A DNA stretch of 64,000 bases from Symbiotaphrina buchneri (Eukaryota > Ascomycota > Symbiotaphrinales > Symbiotaphrinaceae): NCBI GenBank assembly GCA_001599915.1, contig BCIG01000013.1, forward strand, positions 682,001-746,000, read 5' to 3'. The notes below the pieces were generated by a model that did not search any database, was not told the DNA's origin, and saw only the letters and a program-made list of their open reading frames with translations. Position numbers and translations under genes: made by a program. Below, piece after piece: positions 1 to 9,316 of this stretch (position 1 is its first letter; each line of letters begins with the position of its first letter).

Positions 1-1549
1 TAAGGGAATGCTGCGGACGATGTGGACAAGTGGTAGTGACGCGGATGCCATCTTGTACTGATCAGTCAATTTGAATAACCCTTCGGGTGTGTGTCGTGTG
101 CACAGCTTCAACTTTTGCTAGTCTGGGGGCATTGCGGGATATAAGACCTGTCAAGGCTCGGCAACAGTCATATATTGCAGTACGAGTGGATAGTTTTAGC
201 CCCCAGATAGCTTCCCTCCCGCCCGGGCACAGGCCGCCGCAAGGACGGCATCGACAATAAATCGACTCTGAAGCGGCCACCGGGCGGAGATCTGCGGTAT
301 GTCAGCTTACAGTGGGACGCCCGGGGGGCCCCCATCGGCTCCACTTTTATACCTAGTTAGGTACTTCTGGAGCCAATCGCAATTTTTTGCTGGTTTCCTC
401 GCATAACCTCGCATTCCCCCGGGGCTCGAGATACGGTTTCTCACAGTAAGTCTTCCTGAGAGCCTCAAGCGACACGCGGCCGATTTTCTGATACCTCATG
501 TCCCCGATGCCTTTTCGTGATTTCTCATCATCCTTGCAGTTGCGTATCTAGCCTTCCGCATGAACTACCCCGGCATTTCGGGTAGCATTGCGTGCATTTC
601 GACGGGGCGCAACCAATTGCCTTTTCTCAAGTTCGGTACCGAGCTGAAAGTGTCTGGGGGCCAAAGTGTTGGGGCCCGATAATATGAAGAAGGCATAGTC
701 GTTATCATCGGCCGTTGATCTGTCACACCACCAACCAACAGTCAAATACTGTGGTGGGATTGAATTTCACAGAGAGATAGTGTCTCCACTCTGCTCGTGT
801 CCCGTCGTCCTGTATGCCCCTAAAGCCTCAATTGAACGTGTCGGCTTTGATACCTAGGTGGGGCAAAATTGGAAGTCAATCACAAATTATCTATCCTGTT
901 GATACTTAAATAGTTAGCATTGGGTCTCCTGAGCTCAAGTATTCGGCGGACCCTCCTACCTCTCCTACGTTCTCTGTTTGCCTCTTTCCTTTCAAGCTTC
1001 TTCACAGTACTCTGTCGGCTTTAAGAAGTACCCGTCAGGCCTTTAACCAGCTTCGGCAACAAGCTCATGCCGTGCATCTCGGCCGTTATTGAATAAGACA
1101 AACATGACGAGGTTGTCGAGGCAGGATCATAGGCAGCAATTATGGAATAGGAATAATCTCATGCATGTCGCTCTGATTACAGTTGTTGCTCCGTTCTTTC
1201 CCTTCTTTTCCTGCAGGGTTTGTTTGCGGTTCCGTATGATTGGCCGACGCTGGAATCACGTGCGTTGCCTTGCATAAACGACGTCGCGAGGCGACAGAAC
1301 TTGACAACTTTGACATCTACGCGCCGGTCTCTTGAGGTCCACCGTCGACCAATCGCCGCCCTCCAAATACCAAGCGGCAGCGCATAGGTTATGGAGGGTA
1401 TGCGCGTTCGAATGCACCAAGAGCATGGGTCGCGGTGACCGGAGAACGATTGGTGTTCCATGCTCCCAGACGAGCCGCCTTCTAGGCTGCTAACCAACCC
1501 CGAATCTGCCACGTTAGCACGCTGCAGGATTAAGACGTTGTCGCGATCA
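1..1549. other. No gene seen (1.5 kb)
   Basis: Only short open stretches without recognisable protein-like composition occur on either strand. I see no intron-linked frames, tRNA or obvious repeat, so this is probably intergenic DNA upstream of the broken gene at 1550. Confidence 0.5.
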
Positions 1550-3262
1550 TGAGTCGACGGCAGCCTAACGATGCTGCGGTAGTGCCTATCAACATGCCCG
1601 CTGGTACAGCTGGAGCGAAAGCCTTAAAAGGAGAGAGTAATGTCCGGTGTCTTTAGAATCTCTTCTCCCTCCCTGATGTCTTTTAGACCGCAGTCGCACC
1701 TCCGGGCCAACTACCACTTCCAGGCAGGACCTCCTGAAAGCAAGAGACTCTTTTAGTGGTCGTCATTCGCAGGCCGAACCCGGCGAACGAGACGGTCGAA
1801 ATCGCAAGCTTGACCCGGAGTCCAGTGAGCGGAGCTATCGACCATCAACAGTCAAACGTCAGCGGTCAGGAAAGCCTACAAAGTATCCATTGACCGCTAC
1901 TGACCAGTTCAACAACCCGGTATTTTGGAGCAATTTGTCTCAAAGATACTCTTGACACGACCGGCGTTGGAATACTTCGATCGTATCACTGCTTGGGTGC
2001 CGAAGTTCTATCATCGGCCAACGACGCCAATAGCGAAAGGAGAGTATCGTTCCTTACAGCGGTTCATAAGACACGGTGGTCCCGATCTTCGTGATTTGAG
2101 AGGTGTAAAAGTACGCATTCTTTGCTATTGACAATGACCCTATCGATCCTCACGATTAATCAATTCAACCAGTGGACGCACCGCGCCTACCTCCAGTTCA
2201 TCAAGGTCCAGGAAAACCTCTTCTTACGACGGAAGTTTCGAACAAAACTTGATCGACTACGGCGTATATCCCTCCACATATGACTATGCCGAGGACAATG
2301 TCCCGCGACCACCCACCAATTTGGAAGATATCAGGAGACGAATTGGTCGACAACGGCCTTCTCTTGCGCCTTCCCGCTTACGCAAGATGACTTCCGGCGA
2401 TTCGAAACCGCCGATGCCCGAGCCTTGAACGAACAGGAGGTGAGAACTACGGTGTTCCCTCACTTACGGGGCTCTGCAGTGTTCCCGATGGGGGAAGATG
2501 CTCAGTTCGGCAACTTATACCCTTTGACTGATGGAAGCATCGTGCCCGCCAAACCGGACTCCTACGACGGGTCGCGCCTAGACCGACCTGACCGACGGGC
2601 CCGCGAAAGGCTATCCAAATATATCGTCCCTACAACCCGCCTGGCGGCTCCCCTTGCGCCGAACATGTTTACTGAAGGAAAGGGACCGGACGGCACACCG
2701 GCGGTTGCCAGGCGACAAGCTTGCTACGACGGCGCACTGGGAGCTCGTGGCATGCAATCGGCTTCATTCATATGCAGCAGGTGACATGCCGGCCTACGAC
2801 AACAATGCTTATACCGTCAGCTCCACCTATCTCGATGGCCACTTGAAGATGTATACCACGCATCCAACGCCTTCACGGAGACCGCAACTGGCTTCGGAGT
2901 ACCACATGAACCGCCTGGGGACCTGGTCGTTGACCAAATCGGCTGGCGAATTCTGCGAGGGCGCTGGAGCATACCGCAATGCTCGTGATTGGGCAAAGGA
3001 GCAGCGAGGCACGCTGATTGCTGCTGCCAACGCACGTGCAGATGAAATGGAGGCCACCGGTATCGGTGCAGCCAGCCGACAACCACCAGATTCGGATTCT
3101 GATCTGGAGCCTGACCCGGAAGATCCTGAGTTCATGCGCCCTAGTGTAAGGCGTAAGAGACCGGGGGAAAGGGAGGAACGGCGCTCCAGTCGATGTTCGA
3201 AGAGGACTGATATGCGGATTTCTTCCCCCAGTGTCTACGAAAGACGGTACGAATACAGCTGA
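1550..3262 (+). pseudogene. Decayed fungal accessory gene of unknown function
   Basis: Successive frames read like one lineage-specific fungal hypothetical protein. Recognisable blocks are RHGGPDLRDLRG (about 2070-2103), LTDGSIVPAKPD (about 2523-2560), GPDGTPAVARRQACYDGALG (about 2686-2745), YDNNAYTVSSTYLDGHLKMY (about 2796-2855) and YRNARDWAKEQR (about 2973-3008), followed by an acidic/basic tail. I recall these blocks from uncharacterised Pezizomycotina proteins with no assigned function. Plausible introns are 1637-1685 and one starting near 2104. The reading frame jumps near 1945, near 2370 and near 2757 with no suitable intron, so at least three 1- or 2-base shifts break it. The start is the ATG at 1550, chosen because a splice at 1637 gives a long open second exon. 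It could alternatively carry sequencing errors, but three shifts favour a pseudogene. I cannot assign a domain or activity. Confidence 0.6.
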
Positions 3263-3809
3263 ATTGATCTGTCGGCATTTCTTTTCATTGACCGAGGTGA
3301 ATAACCACATGGCCAAGGAGATTTCAATAGTTGAAGAAGCGAGTTGCGATTTATCTGATACCTGTTGTATACCTAATTGTCTTTGGACCTGTTGTTGTTC
3401 CTCATGATACCCCTCTTGCTAGCATATGTGTCTCCTTGGGCGCGAGCGTTCTTCAATTCTTACTCGTTCTAATACTAGCGGCGCACTTCTACCTTTCAAA
3501 TCAATTTTGGGCATGAATCTATAACGCAGAAAGGAAGAATCTTCTTCCCTTTCATGGTCCCTCAAACCTCGCCCCGATGCCGAGCCTCGGGCCGACAAGC
3601 TTCAGGCCTCCCGCAGCTACGACTGAATAAGCCTAGCAATATGGCGTGCTCCNCCCCTCCACCCGCCAGGAAAGCCGGCGCCCTCAGATGCCGATCTTCC
3701 GACCTCCGCAACAACCTGCTCTGCTATAAATGCCAAGCCATCGCCACTTCTATGATACCGTCCTCTTCTTCTTCCTCCTCTGCTCAGTCCCCTTTTCTTA
3801 TCGGACATT
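3263..3809. other. Intergenic; contains one ambiguous base
   Basis: This is the spacer between the broken gene and the methyltransferase. It holds an undetermined base (n) at 3653 and a TCT/TCC-rich run (about 3762-3790) just upstream of the methyltransferase ATG, as is common in fungal promoters. A 61-codon hydrophobic open stretch at 3331 lacks an ATG start and is not called. Confidence 0.4.
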
Positions 3810-4895
3810 ATGGACGTAGACCCGCGGATGCTAGACACGACGGACGGCCCGCCACGGATGCGCAGGGATGTGCCGTTCTACAAAGCCGAGCTAGGTGACG
3901 TCCCGGCGCCAGCGCGGAAGCTGCTGGAGGAGTACAGTGGCATTCCACCCGAAAAGGTCAAAGAGCATGTGCAGCAGATGGTGAGTTTCGCTTCTCACAC
4001 CAATCGACGGATTGGAGGCTGATACTGAACCGGTCATAGCGAGACAAAGCATGGGAAATCGTACGCCTGATTCGAGCCACTACTAGGTGACTAGGTCAAT
4101 TGGATCTTCCTGGATTATTGACCATGCATCTAGTTCCCCTATCCGTGCATTGGGATGTTCCGCTTCCTGGGCCTGAGCCTCCTCGAGTCGCCGGCGTATT
4201 TTGAAATCGTGGAGCGTTTGAAACAAGGCGAGAAATTTCTCGATCTGGGCTGCTGCTTCGGGCATGAGATCAGGCAATTGGTGGGCCGCACTCGCCCCTT
4301 CCTCCCACATTATTCCCAGCACGTAATGTGGAACGAAGCTCTCTCTAAAACGGTGCAATAGGCCTTCGAGGGCTGCCCCTCCCAGAACCTCTACGGTTCG
4401 GACCTGCGGTTGGATTTCATGCAGCTCGGGTACGATCTATTCCTCGACAAAGACAAGCTGAAATCCACTTTCCTCGCCGCCGACGTCTTTGACTCTTCCC
4501 CATCCTCCTCCCTCACATCCCTCGACGGCAGCATCGACATCATCCACGCCTCGTCCTTCTTCCACCTGTTCCCGTACGACCAGCAACTCGCAGTCGCCAA
4601 GCGCGTCGTGGCGCTCCTCAAGCCTGTGCCGGGCTCGATGCTGGTCGGGCGGCAGGTGGGCAATACAGCCCCGGGGGAGTACGCGAGGCGGTCTGGGGAG
4701 GGGACGAGGTATAGGCATAATGCGGAGAGTTGGAAGGAGATGTGGAGGGTCGTGGGGGAGCAGACTGGCACAAAGTGGGATGTTTGGGCGCAGTTGGATG
4801 AGGGCTCGCAGTGGATCTATGCAGATTCGAAGGGTGCGGGACAGTGGAATCCCGAGGGCACGAGGAGGTTGAGGTTTGTGGTGAGGAGGGTGTAG
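3810..4895 (+). CDS. SAM-dependent methyltransferase, AusD/Trt (meroterpenoid) type
   Basis: Predicted to transfer a methyl group from S-adenosylmethionine to a small molecule. The best-known relatives methylate a carboxylic acid in fungal meroterpenoid pathways such as austinol and terretonin. Exons 3810-3980, 4041-4061, 4134-4280 and 4362-4895 join in frame to about 290 aa, a normal length for the family. Family blocks are DVPFYKAEL near residue 23, [19 protein letters not shown], the SAM-binding [14 protein letters not shown] near residues 98-111, [31 protein letters not shown] and the terminal RRLRFVVRR. All three introns have GT-AG borders, and the 21-nt second exon is needed to keep the motif order. 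It lies convergent with the truncated acyl-CoA dehydrogenase; no polyketide synthase, prenyltransferase or cyclase is within the window, so its substrate is unknown. The family assignment is strong; the exact reaction is inference. Confidence 0.85.
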
Positions 4896-4975
4896 AAGGG
4901 CAGGGATATCTACATTGAACCTTCTTGTTCTTTACGAGCAGAGCTAGATCTGGTATGCTGGTACAGTAAATATAC

Positions 4976-6240
4976 CTAGAGCTTATACTCCTTGCTCTTT
5001 TCCCGCACTTCCAGATCCAACCCTTCAAACGCAATCCTTCGGTCCCATTCCATATCCGCCGCCTCTGATCTGGCCACGCCATCCTCCGCTACCAGATTCT
5101 CAGACGCAAACCTTCTCGCCAGCTCTGCCGCCACGGGGTTACCACCTCTCTCCGCGTCCACAATCATGAGTACAGCGCTGACGACATCGCCTATAGCTTT
5201 AATCACGTCGCGGGCGCGGTATGTTAATTGCCCCTCGTCGCTGTCCTGGATTGACATCCGAAGCTGCGTCCAAGCTGCCCTGACTGCTACCTTCTCCGTA
5301 TCTAGGGCAGCGTTAAATCGGGATCTTCGTATATCATTATCGAGCGCGTGCCCGATCCAGCGATCCAACGCGTCCATGACCGCGGATCCGCTGCGGCGCT
5401 TGAGGACTTTGACGGCGTCGGTGGCGAGCACGTCGGTCGTGCCTTCCCAGATGCTGAGTACTATTTACGCGTGCTACGTCAGCTACAACGATCTCCTCTT
5501 CTTGTGAAAACCAAGGGTTCAAGAAGAAAGGGCAGCAAGAGCGAGCAAGCAGATGGCAGGGAATAACGATTACCGTTAGCATCGCGGAACACCCTCGCGA
5601 TATTGACCTCCTGCATCTCGTTGTTCTCCAGATACCTCACGCCGCCTAGACTCTCCATCGCTTCCTGCAGGCCGCGGATCGAGGCTTTTACGGTGAGGGC
5701 CTTGACCACAGGCGTAAGCAGACGGAGGAGCAGCTCCGTCTGTGCCCATGTCTGTGGCCGGAGTGTTCCCTGTGCGGAAGTTGTGCTTTTGGTGGAATGT
5801 TGGAAGGCCGCCTCCCCGCTCTCGGCGAGACCTAGCAGCGAGACGACGAAGAAGGTGAGGAGCATGTTGGTCCGGTGCAGTAGCATGTTTCGGGCGAGCG
5901 TCCGCGTCTACAGTGGTAACCTGTGCAGCGGTTGGCCGTTGGGGAGGTTCCGCACGAGGGCGTAGGCTCGATTGATAGCGAGACCGCGCCCGAGGAGCTC
6001 CATACCCCACAGAGTCACATGGGACAGCGTGTTTGAGCCTCGGCTGACAGAAGGACTCTGGGCTGTTTGAAGAGTGAAGATTGATGTTCCACCTCCATGT
6101 GTGACCGTGAGGCTGTTTCTGGCAAAAGTTGCAGACCAGGAAGAGAATGGTAATGGAGAGGTTATTGCAGCGAGGGATGGATGTGGTTGTTCAAGAATTG
6201 TACATTTGGATCTCCCGTGAAAGGAGGTAGAGGTGGTCAT
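4976..6240 (-). pseudogene. Acyl-CoA dehydrogenase (AidB-like) 3' remnant
   Basis: The C-terminal helical domain of a fungal acyl-CoA dehydrogenase of the AidB/ACAD11-like group is clear. Blocks are WGMELLGRGLAINRAYA, LLTFFVVSLLG, LQEAMESLGGVRYLENNEMQ, VNIARVFRDAN and SIWEGTTDVLATDAVKVLK. The intron 5461-5573 joins RDAN to VLSIWEG in frame and the stop is at 4976. The N-terminal flavin- and acyl-binding part (roughly the first half of a usual ~600 aa protein) is missing: upstream of about 6100 the frame runs into unrelated sequence and I find no further exons up to 7 kb. A TAG stop also sits in frame near 5908, directly before TRTLARN; a C-to-T change in a CAG codon would explain it. It lies tail-to-tail with the methyltransferase, 80 bp apart. 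Best read as a truncated, inactive copy; the exact 5' break is uncertain. Confidence 0.75.
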
Positions 6241-7544
6241 GAGTGGTAGTGAGCGGCACTAGGACTTTGAGTGGACAAAGTGTACAGCGCACAAATGCAG
6301 GCCCAGTTTCACGGCTGCCGGCAATGAGATCCCTCCGCTGCCTGTGAACATGCTACGGTACTTGGTTGTTATGAGCTACCGTAAGGTGCGTGTGCAGCGA
6401 GCAAGGTACAGGCGGAGATCTGACCAATCGACCGCCGCGAAATCTTCCCAACGTGTGGACAGTTGCTACGGTAGTTAATAGTCAAGTACTAGTCCAAATT
6501 GCATTAACCAAGCGCGTATTAGAAGAGATGCGTTCAGGCCCTCCTTAGTGAGCGGCTATTAGCATGTTAGAGGTTCGGCGGTTATTTTGCTTAACTGTTG
6601 TTCTCACGCCGGTTGAGATAAGAACCCAACACCATTGTCTCTACACCATCTAGGCAAGATTCGATCCACATGCAAGCACATTTCGGCGTCCATGGGCGAG
6701 TGCGGCTTTCCTCCAAACAAATACATTGCTTGGAATGTGGCGGCGGGGTTCCTTGCCTACAGGAGGTTGGCGGAAGGTGAAGGTGAAGACCACCCCGCTT
6801 TACCACCAAGGCAAACAAAGTAGCAAACAAAATAGCAAACACCACGATGTATACATTAACCAGGGATCATGACCACCATTTGGTCGAAACAGCATTACTT
6901 TTTGTTTCTATGCATAGCTGTCATAAATATATATATATATATATATGCAGGGATCGAAGCTCTCGACGAGGAACCGCCCGCGCATAGCCTTCAGACTGTT
7001 AACTCTGTTGCCTAATTTGGGAATACCACGTCAGGACGGCAAGTGAAACTCAACACGTCTCGTCTTGAGCTCATAGGTCCAAACGCAGGCCAATGGATCT
7101 TCTTTTGCGGATTCACTAGCACCCCAAAAAAGGGTGATTTGGCGGAACCTTGTGTTGCTGGGGGCGCGTCCATATGTGACCAGGTATCGGGAGATCTAAA
7201 ACCGGCCACAGCGACACGCCGTGAAATGGGAAATCTAATGGACTGGTTCTCGTCCTCCTCTCGCTTATAAAACTGTGCCAGTGAATTCGCCTCGGGCAAG
7301 CCACGATCAGTCACGGAAGAACGGCGGAGCCGTTCCATAAAGGTGCATAAATTGAGCTCTTTTCCTCCCTCGAGTCGAACCAAGATCAGGCAAGAAGCAA
7401 AAGCAGGCACTTCTCAAACAAGTACATCCATCAGACTCTTGTAATACCGTCGGTATCCCCAGCGAGCCGCCCCGATGTACTAAGCCTTACTGACTCCTAC
7501 AGCCACCGTCGACCTTCGCATTTGCTACCAACATCCAAGCAACC
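6241..7544. other. Intergenic, 1.3 kb
   Basis: No convincing gene on either strand. It contains an (AT)n microsatellite at 6927-6946 and the presumed promoter of the gene at 7545. A shared open stretch on both strands at about 7012-7410 lacks any recognisable motif. Confidence 0.4.
6927..6946. repeat. (AT)10 microsatellite
   Basis: An uninterrupted run of ten AT units is seen directly in the sequence. It lies about 600 bp upstream of the gene at 7545. Confidence 0.95.
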
Positions 7545-7931
7545 ATGTCTTACCGCGTCTTTATTGTCGACTATGTCGGTATGCCACGCAACCACCAAGC
7601 GCTTTTCGTCGAAACGGAGGAGGACGGACCACGGACAGGATTCTTGTACCATGTCGTCGGAAACATTCAGGAGGGAATGAAGTTCGACCACAAGAAGGCT
7701 CGTAATCCTGAGGAGTCTGTGACCTTTGAGTCGAGGCAGTACCTCGGTACGGTCACTCATGCGGACTACGCTCGGGTCAGAGAGATATGCGATACCATCC
7801 CAGCACCGAAGAAGCAGTTCGAGGCGAACAAGCGGCTTTTTCCAGGCGAACCCATCAGGAGGTGCAACGAGTGGGTGGCGGAAGCAATCGAGGCTTTGGA
7901 GAAAGCTGGAGTACTCCATAAAGCTAAATAG
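7545..7931 (+). CDS. Small conserved fungal protein (possibly DUF6914-like)
   Basis: A single-exon gene of 128 aa, starting at the ATG in ACCATGTC context. It begins YRVFIVDY, then MPRNHQALFVE, a glycine-rich turn, YHVVGNIQEGM near residues 41-51, and later PAPKKQF, LFPGEPIRRCNEWV and an amphipathic C-terminal helix. No signal peptide or membrane segment is visible, so it is probably cytosolic. The N-terminal layout (short beta strand, H-x-A-[LI]-x-V-E, Y-H-[VI]-x-G) recalls small fungal proteins annotated as DUF6914 or hypothetical. The product at 57067 has the same layout. The function is unknown; the gene itself is likely real because the composition and start are normal and the frame is clean. 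Confidence 0.75.
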   Translation: MSYRVFIVDYVGMPRNHQALFVETEEDGPRTGFLYHVVGNIQEGMKFDHKKARNPEESVTFESRQYLGTVTHADYARVREICDTIPAPKKQFEANKRLFPGEPIRRCNEWVAEAIEALEKAGVLHKAK

Positions 7932-8350
7932 GCTTCGGTTTTCTGTCTATACGACAGACGTGACTACGGTGCTATGGTCGATGGGAGGAGGCGGATAGCT
8001 ACCGGATCTGGTAGGCGATAGGTGGGGAAGATGTTCAGATAGGCTATCATCAAACGAGCAAAGACAAACCATAAGAAACATCGATCTCTGACTGGGCAAA
8101 CACGTAAGAAACTGTGTCAATACCATACTATAGCCCTCACGCGTGAAAGCACAAAACTCCAATAGGAACAGTTGCCTTGATTTCCCTACTCAACGTTCAA
8201 CTGCCTATTTAATTAAGTTCTGGTGGTAGAGACTCGATGGCCCGAAGGAAATGTTCCGAATGCCTTCCCATAACGCTTCCTAGCTAAAGCGAGCCACGAA
8301 CTCAAGGCAACAAAAGCACGAAAGAAAACCGCTTCAAGGCTCAACTTGGA
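7932..8350. other. Short convergent spacer
   Basis: This is the region between the ends of the converging genes at 7931 and 8351. No additional gene or repeat is seen. Confidence 0.5.
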
Positions 8351-9316
8351 TCAACAGAATAATTCTCTTCTCAGCATCTGCAACCACACATATTCGTTGA
8401 GGAACGGCTCGAGAATCATGCCAACCCATTCGCCCCAGTCATCATTCCAACGGCCATTTGCAGTCATCGCGTTTCCATATTCCCAGTAATTTGGATACCA
8501 CCCTGCATATTCCCAGTCAATGAGAGTGACGTCGTAGTCTGTCTTCGAATCCAAATCTGCACTTGCTTGAGCGTCTCTAGACTCTGTCTTCGTGATAATG
8601 ACATTCTTCCTCTGGAAATCGGCATGGCTGTAAACCGGTTTGTGGCCTTTCAAGACTCGAGGAAACGCTGAACGGTAGAACACGGCTTTGTGCTCGGAGA
8701 GGGGACAGCACAGGTAGTTGTTTACCAAAGCCTCATTCAAGGCCTGCTCCGTCTCAAATGGTCCGCTAATCGCCTTTCTTGATGTTTCGTCTACCGCCCA
8801 GAATACGGGATCTAGGAAGGTTCGTTTCGAGATGCTGCCATAATAGCCGGGCGATGGAACCTTGCGTAGAGCGTCGAAAGCCGTCTTTAACTTGGTTGCA
8901 ACGATTTTTTTCTCCGCCGACTCCAAGGAAGGCCATGCTGAAGAGAGGGTGGCGCCTTGGATGTATTCCATAACGATATAGGTGCAGCCGTCCTCGATGT
9001 AGATGGCATAAATCTTCGGGACCCGAACTTTCGCCACCTGCGCCGCGAAAAGCATATTTTCTCCCTCGATGTGGTTTATGTTCTCTCCGTATTTGACTGC
9101 AAAATGATCGCCCACTCGCACGGTCTTTCGTGCACGAGTCCCACTCAGAGATATGCCTGCCTCAATCTCCGCTTTGCTGGGAAGTGTGCGAGGAAGGTCT
9201 TCGGTCGGCGCATAATATGGAAGCTCGACCTTCCACGATATCGAACGAGAGGGATCTGGTGTATTACCCTGGGCCCCGCGCAGCCATTCCCAGACTTGAA
9301 ATATCAAGGCACTCAT
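8351..9316 (-). CDS. APH/choline-kinase-like phosphotransferase
   Basis: A 321-aa single-exon protein of the fungal aminoglycoside-phosphotransferase/choline-kinase-like superfamily, a protein-kinase fold that transfers the ATP gamma-phosphate to a small molecule. Seen in the sequence: the ATP-anchoring lysine in HFAVKYG (K75), an acidic residue in the following helix (IEGENMLF), the hinge IVMEYIQG (about 114-121), the catalytic loop SHADFQRKNVII (about 230-241, with the catalytic Asp and metal-binding Asn), and the metal-binding LIDWEYAGWYPNYWEY (about 265-280, D267). All catalytic residues are therefore present. Members are numerous in Pezizomycotina and mostly without known substrates. A second, diverged member lies at 55321-56277. 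No membrane segment is visible. It stands alone, convergent with the small gene at 7545. Confidence 0.85.
   Translation of the reverse strand: MSALIFQVWEWLRGAQGNTPDPSRSISWKVELPYYAPTEDLPRTLPSKAEIEAGISLSGTRARKTVRVGDHFAVKYGENINHIEGENMLFAAQVAKVRVPKIYAIYIEDGCTYIVMEYIQGATLSSAWPSLESAEKKIVATKLKTAFDALRKVPSPGYYGSISKRTFLDPVFWAVDETSRKAISGPFETEQALNEALVNNYLCCPLSEHKAVFYRSAFPRVLKGHKPVYSHADFQRKNVIITKTESRDAQASADLDSKTDYDVTLIDWEYAGWYPNYWEYGNAMTANGRWNDDWGEWVGMILEPFLNEYVWLQMLRRELFC

Noticed and set aside
3331-3516. Small hydrophobic 61-residue peptide
   Set aside because: It has no ATG start, no neighbouring context and no recognised family; too weak to call a gene.
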